Assembly: GCA_903875465.1 (NCBI GenBank)
Contig: CAIQWB010000128.1
Location: 1-50,939 of the forward strand
Reading direction: 5' to 3'
Origin: an uncultured Verrucomicrobia subdivision 3 bacterium
GTDB taxonomy: Bacteria > Verrucomicrobiota > Verrucomicrobiia > Limisphaerales > UBA11358
Length of the DNA: 50,939 nucleotides
This document shows, piece by piece, positions 1 through 9,724 of the stretch; within the stretch, counting starts at the first letter, position 1, and each line of letters begins with the position of its first letter. The notes beneath the pieces are model-generated. The model worked only from the letters and a program-made list of their open reading frames with translations. It did not search any database and had not been told where the DNA came from. Made by a program: the position numbers and the translations under genes.

Positions 1-236
1 ATCCTTCCGGTCACCATTCGGTCCTGGCTGCCCAACCGGACAAAAATGCCAAACCCGTGCTCCTGTTTACCAATCGTTCAAATTAAAAAATGTCCTGGTT
101 TGCTAACTACAAAGAATTCCTGCTTTGAAAACTACACGACAGACAAAATGAACCACGCTTCCCGCCGTCAACAGCCCCTTTCGGCCCGGATCGTTACGGG
201 ACATCCATCTCTTCGGGGGAGGCTTTCGTCTAAGGA

Positions 237-1004
237 TTACAACGGCCGGCGATAACCTAGTTCCGCACCTCCGCTCACGTGCAGGATATGGCCGGTGACA
301 AAGCGCGCCTTGTCGGAAAGCAGATAGACGCAGGCATCGGCGATGGCGTCCCCCTCAGGACAATAGCCCAGCGGATGGATTTCATTGAGGTACCGCTCGG
401 TCGTGGCGGGTTGCGGTTGTTCCGCGCACCACTGGCGCAGCATGGGGGTCCACGTGCCCGCAGGGCACACGGCGTTCACGCGAATCCCATGCCGGGCATA
501 ATCCAAGGCCATGGACTTCGTCAGCGTGTTCATGCCGCCCTTGGTCGCAGTGTAGGCCGCGTGAATCTCCTGGCCGATAACCCCGACCAGCGAAGACGTG
601 TTTAAAATGGTGCCGCGGCTGGACTGGAGGGCGGTGAAGGCATGACGTGTCGTATGGAGCACGCTTTTTAAGTTGATGTTGAACAGGTCATCCCACTCGG
701 CATCCGTGGTTTCGTGAATGGCTTTCGCCGGAGTGCCGATGCCCGCATTATTGTGAACCGCGTCCAGCCGGCCATAATGCGCCAGGCTTTTGGCGAGCGC
801 GTCCTGCACTTGGCCATCACTGGAAACATCACAGGTGAAGCCGAGGTGTTCCGGTCCAAGGGTGGCGACGGCTTGGGCCACCGCCTCCGCTCCCCGGGCC
901 ACAATGATCACTTTCGCGCCCTCGGCTGCGTACGCCCGGGCGCAATCCCAGCCAATCCCCGTGGAACCGCCCGTGAGAAATATGACTTTGTCTTTTAGTT
1001 GCAT
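237..1004 (-). CDS. Short-chain dehydrogenase/reductase (SDR), probable sugar or ketodeoxyacid dehydrogenase
   Basis: A 255-residue classical SDR, the usual length. The nucleotide-binding motif TGGSTGIG is at residues 11-18, NNAG at 85-88, the catalytic serine lies in NTSS (135-138) and the YTATK active-site motif gives Tyr151 and Lys155. The C-terminus SGGAELG is typical of the family. It is the last gene of the nine-gene sugar operon, 26 bases after the GH78-like gene. Known SDRs in fucose and rhamnose operons act either as L-fucose dehydrogenase or as 2-keto-3-deoxy-L-fuconate dehydrogenase. Which of these applies cannot be read from the sequence. The start is ATG; no Shine-Dalgarno is visible. 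Confidence 0.9.
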   Translation of the reverse strand: MQLKDKVIFLTGGSTGIGWDCARAYAAEGAKVIIVARGAEAVAQAVATLGPEHLGFTCDVSSDGQVQDALAKSLAHYGRLDAVHNNAGIGTPAKAIHETTDAEWDDLFNINLKSVLHTTRHAFTALQSSRGTILNTSSLVGVIGQEIHAAYTATKGGMNTLTKSMALDYARHGIRVNAVCPAGTWTPMLRQWCAEQPQPATTERYLNEIHPLGYCPEGDAIADACVYLLSDKARFVTGHILHVSGGAELGYRRPL

Positions 1005-1030
1005 AAAATTGGAGTTGCTTTGGCCCGGGT

Positions 1031-3454
1031 TTAGTAGACGCCTTCGTAAGTGCCGGATTTTAAGTTGGTCACCCAGCGAGACCCTTCCCGGGAGCCGTTA
1101 ACCACCTGGCCATTCAAGGTTGCCTGCGCCCGGTCAGGCTGGGCGGGCAGGGCCAGCCGCGCGACGGTCCCCGCTGGGATCCGCAGGCTAAAATGCAGGC
1201 CCCCATTGGTTCGGTTCCAAGCCACCGGCACCGGCCCAAACTCCGTCACCACCAGCCCTTCCGCGTGGGTTAAGTCGGCCAAATGGGGTTCGATGATGAT
1301 TTGGTGCTGCCACACCGGGGCTTCCCGCCGAACCCCCAGCACATAAGCGCTTAAAAAGTAACCGGGCACGATGCCATAGCAATGAACTTTGGAGCCGCCA
1401 CCCATGGATTCCCAGGTGGTCTGCCACGGCGAGGCCACCATTGCCTGCCAGCCCCGCCGGATGCGATCCAGCACGATTTGGTCGTCCTGAGGCTGGTCCT
1501 GGCGGTACAGAATCTTGAAGTAATAGTAATTGGCCATGACTTGTCTGATTTGCTGTTCGTGCTGCAGCGTCCACTGCACCACGCGCTCCCGCCGTTCGGG
1601 CGGGACCAAGCCACGATCCAAGGCGAAGAGGTTGGCATGAAGCGTGGGCTCCGTTCGGCCATCGATGGATTTTAGGGTGATGTTTTTTTTGAAACGTCGG
1701 TCTGCCGGCAGGACTTCCGGGGTGCCCACCGCCGAGTAATAGGCCCCGGCAGTGTCATTCCAAAGCAGGCGGTTGAAATCGCTTTGCAGTTTTTCGGCGG
1801 CTGCACGCCACTGAATGGCGGCCGACTCGTTGCCGATTTCACCCGCCAGCCAGGCTCCGTTGGCAAAGGCACGCTGGAAAAAAGCATTATTCGCCGCGCC
1901 CTCGCACGTGGCGTAGCTCATCGGATTGTCCCAGGCAATCCACTCGCGGGCTCTCACCAGGCCATCGGCCGTCCGATGGCTGGCAAACCATTTGAGCAAC
2001 CGTTGGCAACAAGGCCACAGTTCGCGGATCAACTGCTTGTCGCCCGTGGCCTCGTAATAAGTGCGCAGTCCATCCACCCAGTCACAGGCGCGATCCTCCA
2101 TCCGGGTGTGAATATCCAGCAATTCCGAGCAGGTGCGCGCCCGCAACATGCCGTCCGGTTCCTGGGTCAATGCCACGCGGCGCAGCATGTTCGCAAATAA
2201 CCGGGGATCACCCCATAGCTCAGTGCCATTGGCACCCGGACCGGCCATCATCACCCGGGTGGCATCATACATCGGCGGGTCGCAATCCATCCACTCGGAA
2301 CGCTCCCGGTCGGCGCAATCCGTATAAGCATCCTCACTTAATAATTCCAGGGACCGCGCGGTAAGCTGCCACACTTGGTCCAGGAAGGGATCGCTGCTGG
2401 CAAACGAACCCACCCGGTCAAACGGGTAAAGTACTTCCACCAAACGGGCTTGCAGCTGGGATACCCGGCCAGCGGCCACCTGCACCCGGAGTTGACTAAA
2501 GGCAAATGTGTCGCCGCTCATCCAGCGCTGCGGCCCCGGCCGGCAACGATAAACACTCGGCACCCCATGATGCTGCTCTGGCAACTCCGGGGTGACCACC
2601 AGTTTGGTGCCCGCCTCGGCGGTCAGATCCAACACCCAATAGGCTTGGACAATGCGCGGACAAACCAGGGTGAGGGTCTCCTCATTGGTCAATGGCCCGC
2701 CCAAGCGCTTTGGGTTGGTGGAAAACGCCACATCACTTTCCCGTAACCGGGGAATGGTGCGGGGGGATAATACCGGCCAGTGCTTGAGATCTTCGGTTGC
2801 CACCCGCATCGCCGGCGGCAGACTGGCATCGTCGAATGCGGTCGCACGCCACTCGCCCGGCGAGGCTTGAGCGTCGTAGCTTTCGGGAATGGAGGAGTAG
2901 GAATGGGCGAGGGGCGGGCCATACCCGGTTTCGGCGAACCCCCGCCACGCGGCATCAGTGTCAAGGTGGCCGTTTGTTTTGTCCGCCATGACCCAATCTA
3001 GCCGGGCGGTAAAACCGGGTTCATGCTGGCGGAACCGGCTGAGGGTTTGGCCGGTGGACAACGGACGCACTCCCGCCCAGTCCCGGTGAACCAATACCGC
3101 CAGCACGTTTTTGCCCGCGTGCAGATGGGAAGTGAGCTCCCAGGAGTCATACTCGGGTCGCCGGTTTTCAAACCGGTTGGGACCCCGTCCGATATACTCT
3201 CCATTCACAAACAATTGATAACGGGTATAGGCAAACAGATGCAATTGGGCCGCCTGCGGCGCGGCGGCCAAATCAAAGGATCGCCGAAACCCGGCGTGCA
3301 GCGTTTCATTCGTGGACCTCCCGTCCGGTTGGGTCCAGATATAGGATCGCTGAAGCGCCGCCCCAACGGGGTCCGGTCCGCCAGCCCGGGCATTGCCTGC
3401 AAGCAATATCATGGCCAGGAGTCCTTCGCAGACCCATGATGCTTTGGCGCTCAT
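1031..3454 (-). CDS. Secreted GH78-like alpha-L-rhamnosidase
   Basis: An 807-residue protein with an N-terminal signal peptide (about residues 1-24, ending near NARA). A beta-sandwich region follows (about 50-340), with the LFVNGEYIGRGPNR motif seen in the N-terminal domains of rhamnosidases. Next is an (alpha/alpha)6 barrel containing DCADRERSEW (379-388), the counterpart of the acidic DCPQR..W motif of GH78. A second conserved stretch, TTWESMGGGSKVHCYG, lies near residue 690 and matches the C-terminal catalytic-loop region. It is 8 bases after the fucosidase gene in the same operon. The product should release terminal alpha-L-rhamnose or a similar deoxyhexose outside the cytoplasm. Family assignment is firm; substrate is inferred from context. 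Confidence 0.85.
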   Translation of the reverse strand: MSAKASWVCEGLLAMILLAGNARAGGPDPVGAALQRSYIWTQPDGRSTNETLHAGFRRSFDLAAAPQAAQLHLFAYTRYQLFVNGEYIGRGPNRFENRRPEYDSWELTSHLHAGKNVLAVLVHRDWAGVRPLSTGQTLSRFRQHEPGFTARLDWVMADKTNGHLDTDAAWRGFAETGYGPPLAHSYSSIPESYDAQASPGEWRATAFDDASLPPAMRVATEDLKHWPVLSPRTIPRLRESDVAFSTNPKRLGGPLTNEETLTLVCPRIVQAYWVLDLTAEAGTKLVVTPELPEQHHGVPSVYRCRPGPQRWMSGDTFAFSQLRVQVAAGRVSQLQARLVEVLYPFDRVGSFASSDPFLDQVWQLTARSLELLSEDAYTDCADRERSEWMDCDPPMYDATRVMMAGPGANGTELWGDPRLFANMLRRVALTQEPDGMLRARTCSELLDIHTRMEDRACDWVDGLRTYYEATGDKQLIRELWPCCQRLLKWFASHRTADGLVRAREWIAWDNPMSYATCEGAANNAFFQRAFANGAWLAGEIGNESAAIQWRAAAEKLQSDFNRLLWNDTAGAYYSAVGTPEVLPADRRFKKNITLKSIDGRTEPTLHANLFALDRGLVPPERRERVVQWTLQHEQQIRQVMANYYYFKILYRQDQPQDDQIVLDRIRRGWQAMVASPWQTTWESMGGGSKVHCYGIVPGYFLSAYVLGVRREAPVWQHQIIIEPHLADLTHAEGLVVTEFGPVPVAWNRTNGGLHFSLRIPAGTVARLALPAQPDRAQATLNGQVVNGSREGSRWVTNLKSGTYEGVY

Positions 3455-3461
3455 GTTCTGG

Positions 3462-4970
3462 TCAGGGTTGCCACTGGATTTTAAAAGTCACCGCCTGGTT
3501 TCCCGGCCATTCCGCCGGCGGCTGAATCGTGAGTCCCGTGGACTCCTGTTGCCACGCCAGTTTTTCCTGGCTGCCTAACAGGCGGATCCCCGCAATTTTT
3601 CCGGCCGCAGTTCCCAGGCTTTGGATTGTCACTGCCCCCGTGGGTTTTGCGAGCACCACCGCATATAAAGCCCCGTCATGTGTGGTGAACCGGATATCCT
3701 GGGCGGTAAACGGACGGTCCGCATTTTCACTAAAGCCGCCGGCTTTGGTTTGCTTGGTTGGCCCCTCCCCATAGATGGTCCACGGCCGGGTGCCATAGAT
3801 GGCCTCGCCATTGACCTTGAGCCAGTCACCGAGGCCAAGCAGGCGTTCCCGGGAACCTTCCGGAATGGTCCCGTCGGCCGCCGGTCCGACGTCCAGGAGC
3901 AGACAGCCGTTTTTTGACACAATGTCCACCAGCACCGCCACCAGTTCATCCACCGATTTAAATTTCTCGGATTTTTGGTTGAACCACGGTCCCACCGCCG
4001 TGTCGGTCAGCCAGGGAAAGGGCACCAACCGGTCTTCCCGGCCACGCTCAAAATCCAGGATGCTCGTTTGTTTATGAATGGTTGGTGATTTCTGGCAAAC
4101 CCCAATGGTGCGCCCGTTTTGCGCCGCCCAATTGTAAGCGGTGGCAAACAGTTTCTGTTCATAGTCCGGCTTGATGACCGCGAAAAACTCAAAATCGAAC
4201 CAGATCAGGTCGGGTTGATACTGGGTCAATACTTCATCCACCATGGCCAGCCAGGTGTCTTGAAAATGCCGGCTGGGCGCTGCCTGGGGGGAGTGGACTT
4301 CCGTGTAGAGACTGGCGAACTGTGGATCCGCGCCGTCGTATTTGAACGCCGGCTCAAAGTACCGCCAGGCATAGCCATGGTGAAACGTGGTGATGAATTT
4401 CATCCCGTGACCGCGAATGGCCCGCGCCAGTTCGCCCGTGATGTCACGATGCGGCCCCATGGCCACACTGTTCCACGGGGTGACCTGGGAATCCCACATG
4501 GCAAAATTATCGTGGTGCACCGCCACCGGCCCGGCAAATTTTGCCCCCGCTCGCGCGAACAAATCCGCCCACGCTCCGGCGTCAAAGTGGGGTGCCGTAA
4601 ACTTCGGGATCATGTCCTTGTAACCCACCTGGTGCTGGTCCCCATATTTTTGCTGATGGTAACGAAAGGTGGGACTATTCGTTTTATACATGGAATTGCC
4701 ATACCATTGCCCGCCATCCGGCCCATCCTCGGCCCCGACGGTGACCGGTCCCCAGTGGGTGTAGATGCCGAACTTGGCGTCGCGAAACCATTCGGGATCC
4801 TGATGCGCCTTAAGCGAGGCCCAGTCGGGTTGGAATGGACCCCGCGCAATCGTCTCATCGATATTTTTCAGGACGGCGGCCCGGGCCGCTTCATTCACCA
4901 GGACGGCCTCCGCCCCAGTCAGGCTTCCCGCCAGGACCATCAGGGCGAGTATTTTGAAAATCATTTTCAT
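3462..4970 (-). CDS. Alpha-L-fucosidase, GH29 (short form, no accessory domain)
   Basis: A 502-residue GH29 enzyme. The open frame extends further upstream, but the start at 4970 is chosen because it begins a signal peptide (MKMIFKILALMVLAGS) and its ATG overlaps the preceding stop as ATGA. The family signature KFGIYTHWGP is at about 66-75, HHDNFAMWD at about 152-160, and the probable nucleophile is Asp259 in DLIWFD. The C-terminal part is a beta-sandwich. The product hydrolyses terminal alpha-L-fucose, probably in the periplasm or outside the cell. It shares the operon with a second GH29, which suggests that several fucosyl linkages are handled. Confidence 0.92.
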   Translation of the reverse strand: MKMIFKILALMVLAGSLTGAEAVLVNEAARAAVLKNIDETIARGPFQPDWASLKAHQDPEWFRDAKFGIYTHWGPVTVGAEDGPDGGQWYGNSMYKTNSPTFRYHQQKYGDQHQVGYKDMIPKFTAPHFDAGAWADLFARAGAKFAGPVAVHHDNFAMWDSQVTPWNSVAMGPHRDITGELARAIRGHGMKFITTFHHGYAWRYFEPAFKYDGADPQFASLYTEVHSPQAAPSRHFQDTWLAMVDEVLTQYQPDLIWFDFEFFAVIKPDYEQKLFATAYNWAAQNGRTIGVCQKSPTIHKQTSILDFERGREDRLVPFPWLTDTAVGPWFNQKSEKFKSVDELVAVLVDIVSKNGCLLLDVGPAADGTIPEGSRERLLGLGDWLKVNGEAIYGTRPWTIYGEGPTKQTKAGGFSENADRPFTAQDIRFTTHDGALYAVVLAKPTGAVTIQSLGTAAGKIAGIRLLGSQEKLAWQQESTGLTIQPPAEWPGNQAVTFKIQWQP

Positions 4971-6079
4971 GCCCGGTTGATTTCTTCCAGCGCGCGGCGG
5001 TTGGGGGTCATGCCCGCCCCGGGCGCTTCCGGGGCGACGTAGTAGCCGTCCACGATTTTCGCCGGCGTCTCCATCCAGTCCCGCAGCCAGGGTATATACT
5101 CCAGCAGCGCGCAGGCAGGGTGGGCGAAGCAGAGATGCTGGTGCACCTGGCACATGTCACCGACATGCGGCACCACCGGCAGGCTGTAACACCGGGCCAA
5201 ATCCGCCACCTGCCAAAATTCCGTGATGCCCGCCAGCCGTACCACGTCGGGTTGCACATAGTGCACCGCCCCGGCATGAATAAAATCGCGGAAGTGGGAG
5301 GCAGTATACAATTGTTCGCCCAGCGCAATCGGGGTCGCAATCGTCTCGGCGAGGCGGCGATGCCCCTCCACATCGTCGAAATAGATCGGCTCCTCAATCC
5401 AGACGATGTCAAAATCTTGCAGCCGGCTGCCGGTTTGAATGGCCTGCGGCAGGGTCCAGCGGCCATTCACATCCGTCATAATGCGGATATCCGGCCCCAG
5501 CGCCTGCCGCACGGCCTCCACGCGGCGCAAATCCTCCCGGGGATTCGGACCGCCGATTTTAAGCTTCACCGCCCGGTAGCCCCCTTCCTCCACGAGGCGC
5601 TTGCAATCGGATACCACGGTTTCCAGCGGCCAGTTCAACCAGCCCCCATCGGTGTTATACGCCTCCACTTTTTTCTGTGCCGAGCCCCCCAGCAATTTCC
5701 ATAAGGGCACGCCTGCCTCCTTGGCCTTTAAATCCCAGAGCGCAATGTCGATCGCCCCCAGCGCCAGGTGGGTGATGCCCGCCCGACCCACCCAGTAAAT
5801 TTCCGCCTGCTTGTGCAGCTTTTCCCAGAGGGCCAGCACCTCGCGCGGATCCTCGCCCAGCAGCAAGGGGCCAAAGCTGTGGAGAATGCAGTCGACGATC
5901 AGCCGGTCCGTGGCCAGATGCGCATGGGTGCCGGAAAAGCCATAACCCACATGCCCAGTGTCGGTATGAATGGCGACGCCCGGCGCGCCCCAGTGGGAGA
6001 GTTTGTGGGTGCTGTCAGCGATGCCGCCCCGGGTCACCGGTGCGTGCAAGATGATGGGCTCGAGTTGAGTGATCTTCAT
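4967..6079 (-). CDS. Enolase-superfamily acid-sugar dehydratase (mandelate racemase subgroup)
   Basis: A 370-residue cytoplasmic protein with the full set of mandelate racemase-type residues: Lys172 and Lys174 in VKLKIG; metal ligands Asp203 (TDVNGRW), Glu229 (IEEP) and Glu255 (GEQL); and the Asp278/His305 dyad in QPDVVRL and VPHVGD. The stretch AYNTDGGWLN resembles the substrate loop of talarate/galactarate-type dehydratases. In this operon it most likely dehydrates L-fuconate or a related aldonate to the 2-keto-3-deoxy acid. The exact substrate is not fixed by sequence. It overlaps the next gene (GH29) by 4 bases and starts 16 bases after the alcohol dehydrogenase gene. Confidence 0.88.
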   Translation of the reverse strand: MKITQLEPIILHAPVTRGGIADSTHKLSHWGAPGVAIHTDTGHVGYGFSGTHAHLATDRLIVDCILHSFGPLLLGEDPREVLALWEKLHKQAEIYWVGRAGITHLALGAIDIALWDLKAKEAGVPLWKLLGGSAQKKVEAYNTDGGWLNWPLETVVSDCKRLVEEGGYRAVKLKIGGPNPREDLRRVEAVRQALGPDIRIMTDVNGRWTLPQAIQTGSRLQDFDIVWIEEPIYFDDVEGHRRLAETIATPIALGEQLYTASHFRDFIHAGAVHYVQPDVVRLAGITEFWQVADLARCYSLPVVPHVGDMCQVHQHLCFAHPACALLEYIPWLRDWMETPAKIVDGYYVAPEAPGAGMTPNRRALEEINRA

Positions 6080-6095
6080 GTTATGGAGTTGGTTT

Positions 6096-7106
6096 TTAAA
6101 TTGGGTCGAAATGAATCATGGCTTTGACCAGCCCGGGTTGATGGTGAATGCCCGGCAGTTTTTCCGCTGTCTCGGCAAATCCAAACCGGTGTGTGATCAG
6201 TGGCATTACCTCCACCCGCCCGGCCTGCAGGGACCGGATGACTTCCTGAAACGTCCCGGTCAACCCGGCGCGACTGGCCAGCATCGTCAGTTCACGCCGG
6301 TGAAAATGAGGATCGTCAAACGCCAGTTCGCCGATGAACAATCCCAAAAACACAATGCGACCGCCATGCTCGGCCAGGTGAAAGGAACTGCGCATCGAAG
6401 CCGGGTTGCCCGTGGCGTCGATGACCACCGTCGGTAACTGGCCAAAATGGTGTCGCAAGGCCGGCTCCAGTCCTTCCCCGGGCGGAAACCCGGTGCCGAG
6501 TTGCATGGTTTCGCAGGCAAAGGCCAGCCGGTCCGCTTGTGGATCCACACACGCCAGCCGGGCTCCCGCCGCCCGGGCAAAAATGGCCGCTGCCAGGCCA
6601 ATCGGCCCCATCCCCAAAATAACCACCGGTTCGCCCGCCCGCAACGCCGCCCGCTCCACCCCGTGCGCCCCAATCACCAGCGGTTCCACCAGCGCGATCT
6701 GGTCCGGTTGCAGGGCACCGGCCGGATGTAACTTGTCGGCCGGCACGGTGATCAGCGGGGCATGCCCGCCATCCAAATGCACGCCAAGCACTCTTAACTG
6801 CTGGCAACAATTGGTTTTGCCCGCGCGGCAGGCAGGGCAATGCCCGCAAAAATAATAGGGCTCCACCGCGCATAAATCCCCCGTTTGCAGCCTCCCCCCG
6901 GTCGCGGCCACCACTTCCACACACAGCTCGTGGCCCAGCCGGCGTGGATAACTGAAGAACGGCTGCCGGCCTGCCAGGGCATGAATATCCGTGCCACACA
7001 CCCCGCACCGGCGCACCCGTACCAACACCTCGCCTGGGCCGGGTACCGGCTCGGGAACCTCGCTCCACAGGAGGGTTCCAGGTTGGGACAGGACCAGGGT
7101 TTGCAT
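6096..7106 (-). CDS. Zinc-dependent alcohol/polyol dehydrogenase (MDR family)
   Basis: A 336-residue medium-chain dehydrogenase. The catalytic zinc site is seen as CGVCGTDIH (Cys37, with His42 following) and GHE (His59, Glu60). The structural zinc cysteines are 87, 90, 93 and 101 in CGHCPACRAGKTNCC. A Rossmann motif, ILGMGPIGLAA, lies near residue 158. Relatives oxidise sugars, polyols or threonine with NAD(P). In this operon it is a candidate for L-fucose (or lactaldehyde/polyol) oxidation, sharing that uncertainty with the SDR at the operon end. It begins 20 bases after the GH38-like gene. Confidence 0.9.
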   Translation of the reverse strand: MQTLVLSQPGTLLWSEVPEPVPGPGEVLVRVRRCGVCGTDIHALAGRQPFFSYPRRLGHELCVEVVAATGGRLQTGDLCAVEPYYFCGHCPACRAGKTNCCQQLRVLGVHLDGGHAPLITVPADKLHPAGALQPDQIALVEPLVIGAHGVERAALRAGEPVVILGMGPIGLAAAIFARAAGARLACVDPQADRLAFACETMQLGTGFPPGEGLEPALRHHFGQLPTVVIDATGNPASMRSSFHLAEHGGRIVFLGLFIGELAFDDPHFHRRELTMLASRAGLTGTFQEVIRSLQAGRVEVMPLITHRFGFAETAEKLPGIHHQPGLVKAMIHFDPI

Positions 7107-7126
7107 ATTAGCCAGCGGATCCGGTT

Positions 7127-9724
7127 TTATTTGCCCCGTGGGGGATGACCTTTGACATTGGGCAGATATTCATGCAGGGCCGCCAGTTTGGCGGCGGGGA
7201 CCAGTCCATCCCACGCCAGTAATGGCTGGATGTCTCCGACTGGCGTCGCCGTGCGGAAGCGCAGTGTGACAATCTGTTGCGGCCGAACTGGAAACTTATA
7301 ATCCGGCCCGCCCGCGAGGGGCAGGGCATGTCCGCCCGTTAGATCCGTCAGGGCGGCGGACTGGTGCGGCAGGTTCAAAGTCACCCACGCCGTGCCGGCC
7401 TGACCTAGCACCTCCACAGCGCGTACTTCGATATCCGCACCATCACGCCGCATGGCTTCCACAATCAGGTTGGTGGAGGTTTCCAGGAATGACTGCGCCA
7501 GCATGGCCTGGCAGCCCGGCACCGCCGTGACCGGACAATTATACTCCCAGGCCGCCTGCGGCACCCGGGCGGCCGACCAGTCTTCGTCGTGTGCCACCAG
7601 CGCATATTCGAACTGGTGCTTTCCCCGGCCACTCAACCAGGCATTGGTGTAACCGTAATATTTTTCGATGGCGTTCAGCAAATAGATGACCGGCGTGTTG
7701 GTATCCAGTTCCCGCCCCGGCACTCCGCGGTCCAGCAGGGCGACACCGCCCCGGCCAGAGGTGGCGTAGTCGCTCCAGCGTACGGCGGGCACAATCCCCG
7801 CAATCGTGCCGTCATCCCGCGAAAAACCGAAGGGTATGCCCCGCCGGACTTCGGTCGGCGTCTGGGCCAGCGGGAACTCCGCCAGCACGACCGTCAGGTT
7901 GGGAATGTCATTCAGCTCGGTTGCAAACTCGATGCGCGGGGAATGTTTGAAAAATCGTGTGACCCGCCGGAGCGTGCCGCCGCCGAGAAATGTGGAATCA
8001 GCCGATACGGTGAGGGCGATGGGCCCTTCTGTCACGGTCAGGGTCACCGGAAAATCACGGGATGTCGCCAGACGTTTTCGGTGGGGCCGGGCATCGGTAA
8101 AATCACCCGGGTCCCAGCCACGGGGGGCATGGTGTTGCTCGGCCACAATTTCATTGGCCGGACCCCCCAGCATTTCGCGGTTCGATGGTTTGGCCCGCAA
8201 ACTGACCAAAGCTCCGGTAACCGGATCCACCTTGGCGCTATAGAAGGGGGTCTCCACCACTGCCGGCAGGGCGATCTTGCGGGGAGCCTTCGCCGCATGC
8301 GCTTTAAGTTTAATGCCGGTCACTCCGCTGGCGGGCACCGCCAACTCACACCAGGTGGTGCCATCACCACCGGCCTCGGACTTCACACCTGCCAGGCTTT
8401 TGCCGGGTGGCAAAGTGAACTGCACGGGCCCCTTGCGGGCCCAGTTTGCAGCATTAAACAAGGTCACCGCCTTTCCCGGTCCGGCCAGGTCACGCGCGGC
8501 GGTTGTCAGGGTGGTGGTGCTTTGCTGTTGCACCCAGGTAAAGCGGTCCTGCACATCCCAGGATTTTTCGTCCGCAAACACCATGCCGCCGGCCGAACCC
8601 CACAAGGTGTTGCGGTCCATGTTTAACAGCATTTGCAACCAGGCCTGATACAGGGGTTGCACCGGATAAGCATAATCCTTGCCGACGCTCGCAATCGTGG
8701 CCAGCATTTCGGCCGACTGCAACGCCTGCTCGTCGCGCCGGTACCATGCCTTGACCAGCGGGTTTTCTATCCAGAAAGAATCAAAGGTGTAACTCGTGCC
8801 CGTGCGTAACAACGGCAACTCGATCCGGCCGGCCTTTACGCCCGCCAGCAAGGTGTCCACATAGGGAGAAAGTCCTGAGTAACGAATCTCACAATCTGGC
8901 CGGAATCCTTTCCACGCTGCGAGAAATTCCGCCGGATTCTCCCGGCGCGCCGGGGCCAGTGAATAATCGCCGTCCCCCCCCAGTATCAACACCGGCGCCC
9001 CCGTGGGCGTATAGGGGATTTTTGCGGAAATCGCTCGTTCGGCGGCCTTCAACAAATTAGTCGTCACTGGTCCGCGGGCGGCATAGGCGCCGCCCAGATT
9101 GTCGGAATAATGACCGGGCACCAGCGTAAGCATCCGGGAGCCGTCCGGCGACTCCGACCAGAAAGCACTTTTCCCGGCCCGGTTGCACCGGGTGTACACC
9201 ATGGCATCCAGCCCCAGCAAGGCGCAGATTTGTGGCATTTGCACATGCGTGCCGCACACGTCAATCGCCCAGCAATAACGCGGGCGCACGCCCATGACGG
9301 CTTGTTGCCACCGCAAGCCTTCCACGCCCATGCGCGCCAGGGCCTCCCCGCCGGAAAGATTGATCGTTGGTTCCAAAAAGAAAGCATTCACCAATTCCAC
9401 CCGCCCTTCGCCAACGCGCTGTTGCAACTCCGCGAACCGTTCGGGCTGGAAGTTTTTTATGGCGATTTGATTATTGCACTCGGACAGCACAAAATCGTAG
9501 TTCGTGTCCTCGCGGACCCGGTCCAGGTGGTTCAGATACGAATTCGCGCAGTAATTGCGCTCCACCGACCAGTTCGCCAGCCACCCGCAACTCGCCGGGT
9601 GAAAATTGGGCACCACAAAAACGTGGGCTGGCAGTGCCGGGGCAGGGGACTGGGCACTCCCCCCGCACGGCAGGAACAAGATAGTCGCCAGACCCAGATA
9701 AACTGCCAGTGAATCCGCTTTCAT
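7127..9724 (-). CDS. Secreted GH38-like protein with degenerate metal site
   Basis: An 865-residue protein with a signal peptide (about 1-24). The N-terminal half has the GH38 alpha-mannosidase fold signature: the GWL of the first motif (NFHPASCGWL, 40-49), a FVLSE strand near 78 and an AIDVCGTH motif placing the catalytic Asp at 155. The usual HxD zinc pair of the first motif is not present (His42-Pro-Ala, Ser45). The second zinc motif, normally H-D in a LLNQFHD-type loop, reads LLNMDRNTLWG with Arg371-Asn372. The C-terminal half is beta-rich, as in GH38. Its ATG overlaps the mutarotase stop (ATGA). It may be a sugar-binding or non-classical hydrolase rather than a zinc mannosidase. Confidence 0.8.
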   Translation of the reverse strand: MKADSLAVYLGLATILFLPCGGSAQSPAPALPAHVFVVPNFHPASCGWLANWSVERNYCANSYLNHLDRVREDTNYDFVLSECNNQIAIKNFQPERFAELQQRVGEGRVELVNAFFLEPTINLSGGEALARMGVEGLRWQQAVMGVRPRYCWAIDVCGTHVQMPQICALLGLDAMVYTRCNRAGKSAFWSESPDGSRMLTLVPGHYSDNLGGAYAARGPVTTNLLKAAERAISAKIPYTPTGAPVLILGGDGDYSLAPARRENPAEFLAAWKGFRPDCEIRYSGLSPYVDTLLAGVKAGRIELPLLRTGTSYTFDSFWIENPLVKAWYRRDEQALQSAEMLATIASVGKDYAYPVQPLYQAWLQMLLNMDRNTLWGSAGGMVFADEKSWDVQDRFTWVQQQSTTTLTTAARDLAGPGKAVTLFNAANWARKGPVQFTLPPGKSLAGVKSEAGGDGTTWCELAVPASGVTGIKLKAHAAKAPRKIALPAVVETPFYSAKVDPVTGALVSLRAKPSNREMLGGPANEIVAEQHHAPRGWDPGDFTDARPHRKRLATSRDFPVTLTVTEGPIALTVSADSTFLGGGTLRRVTRFFKHSPRIEFATELNDIPNLTVVLAEFPLAQTPTEVRRGIPFGFSRDDGTIAGIVPAVRWSDYATSGRGGVALLDRGVPGRELDTNTPVIYLLNAIEKYYGYTNAWLSGRGKHQFEYALVAHDEDWSAARVPQAAWEYNCPVTAVPGCQAMLAQSFLETSTNLIVEAMRRDGADIEVRAVEVLGQAGTAWVTLNLPHQSAALTDLTGGHALPLAGGPDYKFPVRPQQIVTLRFRTATPVGDIQPLLAWDGLVPAAKLAALHEYLPNVKGHPPRGK

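Noticed and set aside
46-255. Small 69-codon open frame at the window start
   Set aside because: No recognisable motif, unusual composition, and it overlaps the end of the SDR gene on the opposite strand.
4119-5042. Long open frame on the plus strand opposite the fucosidase gene
   Set aside because: It is antisense to a GH29 gene with intact family motifs; its translation shows no recognisable domain and is rich in Arg, Gly and Pro as expected of a GC-rich shadow frame.
7589-8626. Long plus-strand open frame opposite the GH38-like gene
   Set aside because: No domain, no signal and no start context. It is a codon-bias shadow of the real gene.
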